Position numbers and translations under genes: made by a program. Below, one piece after another: positions 42,847 through 51,566 of a stretch of DNA of 64,000 nt. Each line of letters begins with the position of its first letter. Position 1 is the stretch's first letter. The notes under the pieces are model-generated. The model searched no databases. It was not told the DNA's origin and saw only the letters and a program-made list of their open reading frames with translations. Source of the DNA: Methylorubrum aminovorans (lineage in GTDB: Bacteria; Pseudomonadota; Alphaproteobacteria; Rhizobiales; Beijerinckiaceae); contig NZ_BPRC01000005.1 of assembly GCF_022179725.1 (NCBI RefSeq), positions 186,001-250,000 on the forward strand, given 5' to 3'.

Positions 42847-43332
42847 CGGCTCTCGGTCTCCGGCTTCGCGAAAGGCCTTTCGTGAAGGGCTTGGCGTCTG
42901 CCCTCCGCCTTATGTCCCTGGCGTTAGAGCACGGCGCCCCCCGGCGTAAAGCCGACCTTGGTCCTCCCCCTTCACCTGTCCGCGCGCTTCGCCTGCTGCG
43001 GTGGATTGTGCGCCTGCGCACGAATCGTCACGGATCGAGGCGGCGCATCCGCCGGCGGGTGATCCGAAAGCGAAGATTGCGCCGCGATCCGAATTGGAGG
43101 AGAATTTCCGAAGGTTCAGGCGTTTTCATCAAGACGTTTGTTGTCTTGGCAGCTGCGGCCCGGCTTCCAAGACAGTCTCGAGGCCTGCGGCAGCGTGGCC
43201 GCGGGACACGCGAAACGGCAAAGCTTGCCCGGCGAAGCTTTCGGCGCCGGGCCGGCAGGACGGAACGGACCGCCACGACCCGTGTTTTCCGGCCGAGGCG
43301 GGCTGTCGAACACCGTCGGGAGACGTGCGTCG
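42847..43332. other. Divergent intergenic region, no gene seen
   Basis: About 490 nt between the malyl-CoA lyase start and the patatin start, both reading outward. It holds GC-rich sequence with weak ORFs on both strands, none with a domain or a Shine-Dalgarno. Promoters for both genes are expected here. Confidence 0.35.
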
Positions 43333-44631
43333 ATGCCGAAACTGTTCCATGAACCGACCCTGCCGATCCGCCCGTGGCGGGTCGGCCGACCCCTGACCGG
43401 CGTTCTCGTCGCGCTGGCCCTGTCGCAGGGGGCGCTGGCCGCACCGGCCGCGAAGAAATCCACCGACGAGCGGCCGGACTACACCGCCGCCCAGGCCGCG
43501 ACCGCGCGTCCGGCGGGCCTGCCGGCCTCGGTCAGGATCGCGGGCGACGACGTGCGCGCGTTCCAGGCCCTGATCGACGGGGCGGCGCGCGCCGCCGATC
43601 CCTGGCTGGTGCTCTCCGGGGGCGGGGAGAACGGCGCGTTTGCCGCCGGCCTGCTGTCCGGCTGGTCGGAGCGCGGCGACCGCCCCGAATTCGGCGTCGT
43701 CACCGGCGTCTCGACCGGCGCGCTGATCGCGCCCTTCGCCTTCGCGGCGCCGACGCTGGGCGACAAGGCCGACGCGGCGCTGCGCGCGAACTACACCGAG
43801 ATCTCGGCCGCCGACGTGTTCGAGTTCGGCGGCACGCCCGATTCCCTGACCGACACCTGGCCGCTGAAAGAACGGATCGGGCGCGCGGTGACACCGGCCC
43901 TGCTCAAGGCGGTGGCGGCCGAGCATGCCAAGGGCCGCCGCCTGCTGATCGCCACGACGCAGGTCGACAGCGAGCGGCCGGTGCTGTGGGACATGGGCGC
44001 GATCGCCCAGCGCAGCGCCGAGACCGGCGACCCGCGGGCGCTCGCCCTGTTCCGCGCGATCGTGCTCGCCTCGACGGCCGTGCCCGGCGTCTTCCCGCCG
44101 GTGGCGATTCCCGCCGAGGCGAAGGATGGGTCCAAGGACGGCACCAAGACCAAGACCTTCGCGGAGCTGCACGACGACGGCGGGGCGATGGCCCCGTTCT
44201 ACCTCGCGCCCGCCGCCGCCCTGGACGGGGAGGCGCGGCTGCGCCTGCCGACGCACCGGGTCTACCTCGTCGTCAACAACCGGCTCGAACCGGAATTCCA
44301 GATGGCCTCGCGCACCACGCTCTCGGTGCTCGGCCGCACCATGTCGGCGGCGATCAAGGCGCAGACCCGCGCGGCACTCGCGCTCTCGAAGGGCTTTGCC
44401 GAACGGACCGGCCTCGATCTCCGGATCGCCCTGATCGACGGGCGCTTCGCCAAGACCTCGGAGAAGCCGTTCGACCAGCCTTACATGAAGGCGCTGTTCG
44501 CCCACGGCGAGGCCCTGGCCCGCGACGGCAGCGCCTTCGCCCAGGCCCATCCGCCCGCCGCGGCCCTCGGACTAAACCTGGATCGGCGCGAGGCCGCGGA
44601 ATCGACCGGCTCCGTCACGGCCGCGCGCTGA
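43333..44631 (+). CDS. Patatin-like phospholipase
   Basis: 432 residues. Signal peptide (GVLVALALSQGALAA), then a patatin core: oxyanion loop GGGENG (96-101), nucleophile Ser127 in GVSTG, and catalytic Asp282 in HDDGG. These enzymes are lipid acyl hydrolases, here predicted to be periplasmic or exported. The fold covers about 85-400. The start at 43333 is favoured because the signal peptide follows; the upstream extension to 43138 is non-coding in character. Confidence 0.9.
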   Translation: MPKLFHEPTLPIRPWRVGRPLTGVLVALALSQGALAAPAAKKSTDERPDYTAAQAATARPAGLPASVRIAGDDVRAFQALIDGAARAADPWLVLSGGGENGAFAAGLLSGWSERGDRPEFGVVTGVSTGALIAPFAFAAPTLGDKADAALRANYTEISAADVFEFGGTPDSLTDTWPLKERIGRAVTPALLKAVAAEHAKGRRLLIATTQVDSERPVLWDMGAIAQRSAETGDPRALALFRAIVLASTAVPGVFPPVAIPAEAKDGSKDGTKTKTFAELHDDGGAMAPFYLAPAAALDGEARLRLPTHRVYLVVNNRLEPEFQMASRTTLSVLGRTMSAAIKAQTRAALALSKGFAERTGLDLRIALIDGRFAKTSEKPFDQPYMKALFAHGEALARDGSAFAQAHPPAAALGLNLDRREAAESTGSVTAAR

Positions 44632-44661
44632 GGGCGCCGCCGCTTTCACGAGAGAAACACA

Positions 44662-44695
44662 CGAAGAGGCGGCTCCCGAAGGAGCCGCCTCTTCG
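44662..44695 (+). terminator. Bidirectional hairpin terminator
   Basis: Perfect 15-bp stem CGAAGAGGCGGCTCC / GGAGCCGCCTCTTCG with a CGAA loop, then CGTTT. It lies between convergent patatin and winged-helix genes and can end both. Confidence 0.85.
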
Positions 44696-44725
44696 CGTTT
44701 CAGGGCAGCAGCGGACGAGAGAGCC

Positions 44726-45295
44726 CTATCCTTCCTCCGCATCGGCCGGGGCGTAGACGGCCTCGCCCAGCCGCTTGAGCGGGCCGCCGGGGCCGGAGCG
44801 CTTCCAGAGCCGGGTGTTGAGCGCTGCCACTGGATCCTGCCCCGGCAGGGAAAAGCCCTGCTCGGTGATCCGCGCCAGGATCTCGCTGGCATGCAGCGGA
44901 CGGCCCGCCTCCTCCAGGACGGCGAGGGCCGCCTCGATCACTGCCCGGCCGTAGCGGCGGGCGAGCACGGTCTCCGACAGGGCGGCCTCTCCCTTGTCCG
45001 GCGCGACGAGCGCCGGCGCAGGCGGTTTCGCGCGCTCGGCGGCGGGCGGAGCCGGAGGAGCAGAGGCCGGGGCCTGAACCGGCTGCGAAGCGGGTTGCGG
45101 AACCGGGATCGGGGCGGGCGCGTCCACTCGCTCATCCGGCGCGGGCGCGGCCGGACCGCCGAGCCGGCGGCCGAGTTCGAGGTAAAGCAGGAGATCGGCG
45201 ATCTGCCGCTCGATCGCGTCACGCTGCCGACGCAGCGCCTCCAGCCGCGCCAAAGCCTCGGCTTCCGACAGGACCATTCCGGTCTTCCCGCTCAT
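44726..45295 (-). CDS. Winged-helix-like DNA-binding protein linked to repA
   Basis: 189 residues. A coiled coil (SEAEALARLEALRRQRDAIERQIADLL, about 8-40), a Pro/Ala linker (about 45-110) and a C-terminal helix-turn-helix-like domain: LHASEILARITEQGFSLPGQDPVAALNTRLWKRSG ... LGEAVYAP resembles HARE-HTH/winged-helix modules. It lies downstream of the RepA gene on the same strand. Function unknown; regulation or accessory DNA binding for the replicon is a reasonable guess. A start at 45295 is used; 45337 and 45277 are alternatives. Confidence 0.6.
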   Translation of the reverse strand: MSGKTGMVLSEAEALARLEALRRQRDAIERQIADLLLYLELGRRLGGPAAPAPDERVDAPAPIPVPQPASQPVQAPASAPPAPPAAERAKPPAPALVAPDKGEAALSETVLARRYGRAVIEAALAVLEEAGRPLHASEILARITEQGFSLPGQDPVAALNTRLWKRSGPGGPLKRLGEAVYAPADAEEG

Positions 45296-45320
45296 CCATT
45301 CCCAGCAAGGGAACACATTT

Positions 45321-45370
45321 GGAATGGAACATGGCATGGCTCAAACAGGAATGCGAGGGCTTTCCATTCC
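45321..45370. promoter_or_regulatory. Inverted repeat before the winged-helix gene
   Basis: GGAATGGAA (45321-45329) and TTCCATTCC (45362-45370) are a perfect 9-bp inverted repeat just upstream of the winged-helix gene start. It may be an operator for autoregulation or for RepA. Confidence 0.45.
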
Positions 45371-45660
45371 GTATGGTTTCTTCCCTGGCAAGCCGGGGCG
45401 ATGAAGCCTGTTCGCGCGGTTTCAGGGAAAGACCACCGCTCCTGATGCTGGGGTGCCGAGCGAACGCTCAGCCTCGAAATACCCCGGAACGGCTGTTCCC
45501 ACGGCCCTGCTGCGGCCGGAGAGGCGTTGCGGCGTACTTCGGCGGCTGCTGCCGCAGCAGCTCAGCATGAGGAGACTTCAGGCTGCCGGAACAGGCGGGT
45601 CGAACGGGCTCCAAGACGGAATGAACCAGCCCCTCGTCCCTGGGCCGGAAGCCCCCTCAA

Positions 45661-45727
45661 TGGAATATTCCATTATATCGTAGGAGGCTGAATTGATGAT
45701 CAGGAATATTCCAATTAGGAAAATTCC
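45661..45727. repeat. Cluster of GGAATATTCC palindromes
   Basis: TGGAATATTCCA (45661-45672), GGAATATTCC (45703-45712) and GGAAAATTCC (45718-45727) form three palindromes within 67 bp, directly after the repA stop, in AT-rich sequence. The set looks like binding sites for one dimeric protein. With the inverted repeat at 45.32 kb it makes a second site cluster on the far side of repA from the iterons. Confidence 0.6.
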
Positions 45728-45736
45728 GGGCCGCCG

Positions 45737-46834
45737 TCAGGCGCGGGCCGTCGCTGCTATCGCGCGCGCGGAGCGGGCGGCCTTGGGCGGCACCAGAAGG
45801 CTGCCGGGATCGGCCGGGTGGAGCAGCATGCCGCCCTCGTCGAGGTCGATCCGCAGCCGCGGGAACACCTCCAGCAGGCCGGCGAGATCTGCCTTGAAGG
45901 CTTGGCGGAAGCTGCGCAGGCTGGCGTTCTCGGCGCCGAACTGACGGTGCAGATTGTCCCAGGTCAGCCGCAGGGGGCGCTGCAGGGCGCGCAGGCGATA
46001 GCCGGTCCAGAACAGCAGGTCGAGCTTGCGCGCCGAGCCGGAGAAGGCGCGCGCGGCGCGGATATCGACCGGCAGGGCGTGGCGGATCAGGCTGTCGTAG
46101 AAGTCCTGGTGGAACGAGACGGTGCGCTGCCAGACCAGGCCGTCCTCGCCCCGCCGCCAGAGTTCGAGCTGGCGGAAGGGGGGCACGTTGAGGGTCGAGG
46201 CCTGCCCCTCCCCGTCCCACAGGCCGAGCTGCATCGAGCAGGCGGCGAGCCGGTTGAGCTGTTCCTTGAAGGCGCCGATGGTGCCGCGCTCGCCGCCGGT
46301 GACGGCGAACCCCATCGCCTTCATGAAGCCGGAGAGGCTGTCGGCGACCTCGATGGTCGGGCTTCTCTGGCGCACCGCCTCGGTGCAGAGATGCAGGAGC
46401 ACCAGCCGGGCCTTCGGGCCGTAGGGCAGGCCCTGCAGCTCCATCTCGCCGGTGATCGGGTTCTTGAGGCGCCCGGCCGAGAGGCTCAGCGAGTTGCGGC
46501 CGTATTCGCGCACGAAGTCGCGGGCGTCGCCGGGATCGCGGTAGGGCAGGCCGCACAGCGCCAGCACCGAATGCAGGTGCTGGAGGTTTTCCGGGCCGGT
46601 GGGCTCGCTCTCGATCACCTCGCGCACGGCGTCGCGGCGGCGGCGGTCGCGGCCCATGGCCTCGCGGGCCTCGGCCTGCGCCCCCTCTTGCGCCCGGGCG
46701 GCATCGCGCTCGCGCTGGCGGTACAGCAGGTGCTCGACGATCGGCGCGAACAGGAACCCGCCCCGCGCCGCCTCCAGCTCCGCCAGCAGATCCGGGTCGC
46801 GGATCGCGGCGATCTTGGCCTCAAGCCCCGACAT
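45737..46834 (-). CDS. Plasmid-type replication initiator RepA
   Basis: 365 residues. GRLKNPITGEMELQGLPYGPKARLVLLHLCTEAVRQRSPTIEVADSLSGFMKAMGF and GERGTIGAFKEQLNRLAACS are the core of the plasmid RepA_C family (PF04796-type), replication initiators of IncW/IncU-like and rhizobial plasmids. The basic N-terminus is helical and has no ATPase motif. It should bind repeated sites (iterons) beside its gene to start replication. Such sites are present upstream at 47.06-47.30 kb. Core chromosomal genes lie on both sides, so the gene is chromosomal and not on a plasmid. Whether it is active is unknown. Confidence 0.88.
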   Translation of the reverse strand: MSGLEAKIAAIRDPDLLAELEAARGGFLFAPIVEHLLYRQRERDAARAQEGAQAEAREAMGRDRRRRDAVREVIESEPTGPENLQHLHSVLALCGLPYRDPGDARDFVREYGRNSLSLSAGRLKNPITGEMELQGLPYGPKARLVLLHLCTEAVRQRSPTIEVADSLSGFMKAMGFAVTGGERGTIGAFKEQLNRLAACSMQLGLWDGEGQASTLNVPPFRQLELWRRGEDGLVWQRTVSFHQDFYDSLIRHALPVDIRAARAFSGSARKLDLLFWTGYRLRALQRPLRLTWDNLHRQFGAENASLRSFRQAFKADLAGLLEVFPRLRIDLDEGGMLLHPADPGSLLVPPKAARSARAIAATARA

Positions 46835-47060
46835 GGCGCGCCCTCAAACCCTCCCGCTGCGTGTCACGTCGTGTTCGCCTTCCTCGCCTCCGGCTCCGGA
46901 CGGAATCGTCGGAAGCACCCTCAGGGCCGCAACCGATCTGTCACGATTCGGCTCCGCGGAGTCCCGTGCCCTTTCGGAGTTTTCCCGGGAATCCACGCTT
47001 AGGGGCCAGAGTCCTGCACAGGCCCGTGGGTCGAGACCGGCGGTGGTGCCGATTTCGGCC

Positions 47061-47297
47061 ACGCAGAGTTCCATACGCAAGCCGGCCGACCCAAATCCGC
47101 CCGCGCAGAGTTCAATACGCCCCCTGTCCGGCCCCTGGCCCCGGACTTGTCCCCGCTCTTCCCCGGCCAAACCGCTTTTGCACGCCGAATCCGGTACGGG
47201 CCCGCGCAGAATCCGATGCGGATGGCCTCACCGAACGCGCAGAATCCGATGCAAGGCCCCGCAGAGTTCGATGCTGTCTCGCGCAGAGTTGGATGCG
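47061..47297 (+). repeat. Iteron-like direct repeats upstream of repA
   Basis: At least six units of GCGCAGA(GTTC/ATCC)xATGCG type: 47061-47078, 47103-47120, 47204-47220, 47237-47253, 47259-47274 and 47281-47297, with a weaker one at 47181-47199. All face the same way; two subtypes, GAGTTC and GAATCC, alternate. Spacings vary from 5 to about 80 nt. This is the layout of RepA binding sites at plasmid origins. Confidence 0.8.
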
Positions 47298-47475
47298 CGA
47301 AAGCCCCTTAAACCACGGTGTAAGCGAGGCTTTTTCGGACACCCTATAACCTGCTGAACTGACTCCCTGAGAATCCTTAACAGATAGCTTTCCTAGGGAG
47401 GGTAGCGCTGCGTTCGCTAAACCGAACGACGGCTTTTTCGCTTCTTTTCAAAAGGAATAAAGGGAATTCTGCACA
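47298..47475. other. AT-rich stretch beside iterons, candidate replication origin
   Basis: Immediately after the last iteron the sequence becomes AT-rich (CCTTAAACCACGG, GAATCCTTAACAGATAGC, TTTCAAAAGGAATAAAGGG), as expected for a DNA-unwinding element. A weak DnaA-box-like TTCTGCACA is at 47467-47475 (two mismatches to TTATCCACA). No origin function is shown. Confidence 0.45.
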
Positions 47476-47575
47476 GGCTATGCCCCTCTCCTCCCCGCTC
47501 TGAGAGAGCAAACCGGCGCTGTGCCGTCGCCGCGAACGGTCTATGAGCGGTGGCTTGCCCGAAGGCGGGCTTGCG

Positions 47576-48427
47576 ATGCGGGACGGGGCTCAATGGATGA
47601 ACGAAGCGCCGATCGACAGGCTGCTGGCGCTGATGGCGCGCTTGCGCGATCCGGAACGGGGCTGCGCCTGGGACGTGGCGCAAAGCTATGAGACCATCGT
47701 CCCCTACACGATCGAGGAGGCCTACGAGGTCGCCGATGCGGTGGAACGCGGCGACCGGGGGGATCTGCGCGACGAACTCGGCGACCTGCTGCTCCAGGTC
47801 GTGTTCCAGGCGCGGATCGCCGAGGAGGAGGGCGCCTTCCGCTTCGACGACGTGGCCGAGGCGATCTGCGCCAAGCTGATCCGGCGCCACCCGCACGTCT
47901 TCGACGCGTCCGGAACCTTCCTGCCGCCCGAGCGGCGCCCGACCGACCCGGCGGCGATCCAGGCGGCCTGGGAGACGATCAAGGCGCGGGAGCGCGCGGA
48001 GAAGGCGGCGGCCGGTAGGGGGGAGGCGGCGGGACCGCTCGCCGGGGTCTCCCGCGCCCTCCCCGCCCTCGCCCGGGCCGATCGGATCTCGAAACGCGCC
48101 GCCGCCGTCGGCTTCGACTGGCCGGATGCGGCCCAGGTCCTGGCCAAGGTGCGCGAGGAGACCGACGAGGTCGAGGAGAGCTTGGGTGCGGGCGAGCCGG
48201 AGGCGGTGTTCGAGGAGATCGGCGACCTGCTGTTCTCGGTCGCCAACCTCGCCCGTCACGCCGGCGTCGATCCGGAGGAGGCCCTGCGCCGCGGCACGCT
48301 CAAGTTCGAGCGCCGCTTCACCGCCATGGCCGCCCGGCTCGCCGCCGAGGGGCAGGCCCTGGAAGACACCGCCCTCCCCGCCATGGAAGCCGCCTGGCAG
48401 GCGGTGAAGCGCGCCGAGAAAGTCTGA
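47576..48427 (+). CDS. mazG: Nucleoside triphosphate pyrophosphohydrolase MazG
   Basis: 283 residues. Two MazG domains. The first has the catalytic ExxE...ExxD signature in YTIEEAYEVADAVERGDRGDLRDELGDLLLQVVF; the second in KVREETDEVEESLGAGEPEAVFEEIGDLLFSVANLARH. RLRDPERGCAWD is the family N-terminus. It hydrolyses NTPs to NMPs and lowers ppGpp-related stress in E. coli. The start could also be 47543 or 47597; 47576 has GAAGGCGGG upstream. Repeat A2 begins about 10-17 nt after the stop. Confidence 0.95.
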   Translation: MRDGAQWMNEAPIDRLLALMARLRDPERGCAWDVAQSYETIVPYTIEEAYEVADAVERGDRGDLRDELGDLLLQVVFQARIAEEEGAFRFDDVAEAICAKLIRRHPHVFDASGTFLPPERRPTDPAAIQAAWETIKARERAEKAAAGRGEAAGPLAGVSRALPALARADRISKRAAAVGFDWPDAAQVLAKVREETDEVEESLGAGEPEAVFEEIGDLLFSVANLARHAGVDPEEALRRGTLKFERRFTAMAARLAAEGQALEDTALPAMEAAWQAVKRAEKV

Positions 48428-48436
48428 AGCGGGTTC

Positions 48437-48547
48437 GGGGATTCCAAAGGGATCATCCCTTTGGCGGGGCGCCGGGGTGGAACCCCGGCATCCCTTCAAC
48501 CAGGGCTCTGCCCTGGACCCGCGAAAGGACGCGTCCTTTCGAAACCT
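48437..48547 (+). repeat. Family A hairpin repeat, copy A2 (3' of mazG)
   Basis: The cleanest copy: CCAAAGGGAT/ATCCCTTTGG (48444-48464), GCCGGGGT/ACCCCGGC (48471-48489), CCAGGGC/GCCCTGG (48500-48516) and CGAAAGGAC/GTCCTTTCG (48522-48541), ending TTCGAAACCT. Hairpin 2 differs from copy A1 on both arms in a compensating way. Confidence 0.9.
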
Positions 48548-48548
48548 C

Positions 48549-48710
48549 TTACTTGGCGGTCCTCGGGTGGCCCTTGCGCGGCGGCTTGGATGCCTTCGGC
48601 TTCAGGCGCTCCACGACCTGTTCCAGGGCGCGCTCGACCGCCGCCTGCTCCGGCGGCGCGGCACCGTCCTGCGGGCGATTCGTCGGGTTCGAGTCGCGGC
48701 TCTTCGGCAT
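48549..48710 (-). CDS. Very small basic protein
   Basis: 53 residues: MPKSRDSNPTNRPQDGAAPP followed by EQAAVERALEQVVERLKPKA and a basic tail SKPPRKGHPRTAK. It is mostly disordered with one central helix. Its stop lies 2 nt outside repeat A2. It reads like a genuine small gene by composition, but there is no strong Shine-Dalgarno and no known family. Confidence 0.5.
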   Translation of the reverse strand: MPKSRDSNPTNRPQDGAAPPEQAAVERALEQVVERLKPKASKPPRKGHPRTAK

Positions 48711-48852
48711 GGGCGCGAGCCTAGACAGGGTTACGGGGTGAAGACCACCGGTTGAGCCCGTCCCGATACGCTGCCGACGCCGTTTTCCTCAGCGAAAAGC
48801 CTTGTGTCCTGTCGGGTTAATCTTAACGAGATACTCCGGTCTCGCCGGTCTT

Positions 48853-49245
48853 TCATGCCGTGAAGGGCCAATCGACGGCGTGGACGGCGTAGAGCGCCCA
48901 CCACACCATCACCGGCTGAAGCGCGAGCCGAGGGCCGTGATACCACCACGTGTCGGGGATCGGCGGTACGGCGATGCCCTCCACGGCCTGCTTGATGTTG
49001 GCCGGGAACACGCAGACCGCGTAGAGCGCCAGCATGATGCCGGCCAAGCGCCGCAGGCGCGGCACGAACAGCGCCCCCGCGCCGGCGATCTCGCACAGCC
49101 CGGTGCCGATCACCACGAGGCGCGGCTGCGGCACCCAGTCCGGCATGATCGGCAGAAAGCGGTCGGTCGCCGCGAGGTGCACGACGCCGATGAAGCCGTA
49201 GAGGCCGGTCAGGCCAAGGCGCAACCAGAGGCGGTCGTCGCGCAT
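48853..49245 (-). CDS. DoxX family membrane protein
   Basis: 130 residues with four membrane segments, LGLTGLYGFIGVVHLAATDRFLP in the first, LVVIGTGLCEIAGAGALFVP in the second (the usual DoxX Gly-Glu helix), then MLALYAVCVFPANIKQA and MVWWALYAVHAVDW. DoxX proteins are associated with redox or thiosulfate-quinone oxidation and membrane stress; the role here is unknown. A small hydrophilic gene lies 10 nt upstream on the same strand. Confidence 0.85.
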   Translation of the reverse strand: MRDDRLWLRLGLTGLYGFIGVVHLAATDRFLPIMPDWVPQPRLVVIGTGLCEIAGAGALFVPRLRRLAGIMLALYAVCVFPANIKQAVEGIAVPPIPDTWWYHGPRLALQPVMVWWALYAVHAVDWPFTA

Positions 49246-49255
49246 CGCCGAGCCG

Positions 49256-49441
49256 TCAGGCGGACCGGTCGTCCCCGGAATCCGTCTTGCTCTCGCCCGA
49301 CTTCGTGTTGCCGCGCGCCGCTTCCTCGGCCTCGGTGCCGGCGCGCTCCATCGGGCCCTGTTGCGATTTCAACTGGCCCGTCGCCGGGTCCTTGGGCGAA
49401 ACCGCGGCCCCGCTGCTCTGGTCGCGCTGCTCCTCGGCCAT
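49256..49441 (-). CDS. Small hydrophilic, disordered protein
   Basis: 61 residues (MAEEQRDQSSGAAVSPKDPATGQLKSQQ...), acidic and rich in Gly, Ser, Glu, Gln and Asp, without any hydrophobic core. Located 10 nt upstream of the DoxX gene in the same direction, so likely co-transcribed. Composition resembles hydrophilin-like stress proteins; no family is recognised. Confidence 0.65.
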   Translation of the reverse strand: MAEEQRDQSSGAAVSPKDPATGQLKSQQGPMERAGTEAEEAARGNTKSGESKTDSGDDRSA

Positions 49442-49510
49442 CCGTTCCTCGCCCGCTTCGGTTTTCGGTGACGGGGCAACGTTTCCGCGCGGGCGGTGGT
49501 TCGCCCTGCC

Positions 49511-50857
49511 CTACACCGCGATGCCGTGCAGATCGTAGGCGTCGGCCCGCTCGATCTTCACGGTGACGATGTCGCCGGGCCGCACCGGGCGGCGCGAGGC
49601 GACGTGGACGCTACCGTCGATCTCCGGCGCGTCCGCCTTGGAGCGGCCCCGCGCCCCGCTCGGGCCGGCCTCGTCGATGATCACTTGGAGACGCTTGCCC
49701 ACCTTCGCCCGCTGCAGGCGCAGCGAGACATGGCTCTGCGCCTCCATGAAGCGGCGCTTGCGCTCGGCCTTCACCTCCGGCGGCACCAGCAGGCCGAGGT
49801 CGTTGGCGGGTGCGCCCTTCACCGGCTCGTACTCGAAGCAGCCGACGCGCTCGAGCTTGGCTTCGCGCATCCATTCGAGCAGTTCCTCGAACTCGGCCTC
49901 GGTCTCGCCGGGGAAGCCGACGATGAAGGTCGAGCGGATGGCCAGCTCCGGGCAGATCTCGCGCCAGCGCCGGATGCGCTCCAACTGCTTCTCCTGGTTG
50001 CCCGGCCGGCGCATGCGCTTGAGCACCGAGGGGCTGGCATGCTGGAGCGGCATGTCGAGATAGGGAAGGATTTTGCCCTCGGCCATCAGCGGGATGACCT
50101 CGTCGACATGCGGGTAGGGGTAGACGTAGTGCAGCCGCACCCAGGCCCCGAGCTCGCCGAGTTCGGAAGCCAGGTCGTAGAAGCGGGCGCGCACCTCGCG
50201 GTCGCGCCACGGGCTCGTGGCATAGCGGGTGTCGATGCCGTAGGCGCTCGTGTCCTGCGAGACGACGAGCAGCTCCTTCACGCCGGCTTTGACCAGCTTC
50301 TCGGCCTCGCGCAGCACGTCGCCCGCCGGGCGGCTGACGAGGTCGCCGCGCAAGGACGGGATGATGCAGAAGGTGCAGCGGTTGTTGCAGCCCTCGGAAA
50401 TCTTCAGATAGGCGTAGTGGCGCGGGGTGAGCTTGACCCCCTGCGGCGGGATCAGGTCGAGGAACGGGTCGTGGGCGGGCGGCACCGCCTCGTGCACGGC
50501 GGCGACCACCGACTCGTAGGCCTGGGGCCCGGTGACGGCCAGGAGGTTCGGATATTTCTCGCGGATCTCGTCCGGCTGCGCGCCCATGCAGCCGGTGACG
50601 ATCACCCGGCCGTTCTCGGCCATGGCTTCGCCGATGGCCTGGAGCGACTCCGCCTTGGCCGAATCGAGGAAGCCGCAGGTGTTGACGATGACGACATCCG
50701 CCCCGTCGTGTCGGCGCGACAGCTCGTAGCCCTCGGCGCGCAGATGGGTGAGGATGCGCTCGGAATCGACGAGCGCCTTGGGGCAGCCCAGCGACACGAA
50801 GGAGATCCGCGGCGCGGCGGCGCCCTTGGTGTCCGAGGGGGAGGCGGTTGCGGTCAT
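49511..50857 (-). CDS. rimO: Ribosomal protein S12 methylthiotransferase RimO
   Basis: 448 residues. UPF0004 domain with first cluster cysteines Cys25, Cys61 and Cys90; radical-SAM CxxxCxxC at Cys157, Cys161 and Cys164 ([10 protein letters not shown]); and a C-terminal TRAM domain. [16 protein letters not shown] is typical of RimO rather than MiaB. It adds a methylthio group to Asp88 of S12. The chosen ATG follows a weakly conserved upstream extension. Confidence 0.96.
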   Translation of the reverse strand: MTATASPSDTKGAAAPRISFVSLGCPKALVDSERILTHLRAEGYELSRRHDGADVVIVNTCGFLDSAKAESLQAIGEAMAENGRVIVTGCMGAQPDEIREKYPNLLAVTGPQAYESVVAAVHEAVPPAHDPFLDLIPPQGVKLTPRHYAYLKISEGCNNRCTFCIIPSLRGDLVSRPAGDVLREAEKLVKAGVKELLVVSQDTSAYGIDTRYATSPWRDREVRARFYDLASELGELGAWVRLHYVYPYPHVDEVIPLMAEGKILPYLDMPLQHASPSVLKRMRRPGNQEKQLERIRRWREICPELAIRSTFIVGFPGETEAEFEELLEWMREAKLERVGCFEYEPVKGAPANDLGLLVPPEVKAERKRRFMEAQSHVSLRLQRAKVGKRLQVIIDEAGPSGARGRSKADAPEIDGSVHVASRRPVRPGDIVTVKIERADAYDLHGIAV

Positions 50858-50988
50858 GACGGCCCGTTGGGGCGGCGCTTCCGGATCGGAAGCCCGCGCG
50901 TCCTGCATCGATGGCGATGGAGGCGCCGATATAACGGCATTGGGGCGCGGTTGCGAGCGTGGCCGGAAACAGGAGCGATCGAAAACGA

Positions 50989-51405
50989 ATGGAGTGCGAC
51001 TGCACCTGGATCAGCCTGCGCATCCGGCATCCGAGCCGGCCGGCGGCGGACCTCTGCCGCGCCCTGCCCTTCGCGCAGAGCCGGACCTGGGACGTCGGGG
51101 CTCCGCGCACGAACCCCAAGGGCGTGCCGCAGCCCGGGCACTTCGCGGAAACATACGCCACCTTCCCGCTGAGCGAGAGCGCCGGCCCACCCGCCGAGGC
51201 CGTTTCGGCCGCTGCCGAACGGGTCGCGCCGTATGGCGACCGGCTCCGAGCGTGGCAGGCGGAGGGTGGCGCATGCGCGTTCTTCGTGGGCTGGTTCATG
51301 GAGGGCGGCCAATCCGGCGATCTGTTCGAGCCCGAGCTACTCGGCCGGCTCGGAGCGCTCGGCATCGGCCTGTCGCTCGACATCTATTCCGGAGCGGATT
51401 TGTAG
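50989..51405 (+). CDS. DUF4279 domain-containing protein
   Basis: 138 residues. [22 protein letters not shown] then [20 protein letters not shown] and a C-terminal [11 protein letters not shown] give the alternating strand-helix pattern of DUF4279, a family found in toxin-immunity and other settings with no known activity. AGGAG lies 13 nt before the ATG; a GTG at 50959 would add ten residues. Divergent from rimO. Confidence 0.75.
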   Translation: MECDCTWISLRIRHPSRPAADLCRALPFAQSRTWDVGAPRTNPKGVPQPGHFAETYATFPLSESAGPPAEAVSAAAERVAPYGDRLRAWQAEGGACAFFVGWFMEGGQSGDLFEPELLGRLGALGIGLSLDIYSGADL

Positions 51406-51566
51406 AACGATCTCAGGGCAAGAGACACTCGCTTCATCAATTACTTGAGCATGTATCCTGAGCCATCGGTTGAACGGCATCGCCGTCGTTGCGCATACCT
51501 CTCACGCGAGCCCGGAAGGTGGGGGCGATTGACGGACGGCCGCCCTACGCCCTTGGGTAAATCCAA

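Noticed and set aside
45319..45570. 83-residue plus-strand frame between the wHTH gene and repA
   Set aside because: Cys/Arg-rich and unlike a folded protein; it lies over the inverted repeat expected to be regulatory.
47061..47297. Repeat array considered as CRISPR
   Set aside because: Units are about 17 bp, imperfect, with irregular 5-80 nt gaps and no cas genes; the link to repA makes iterons the better reading.
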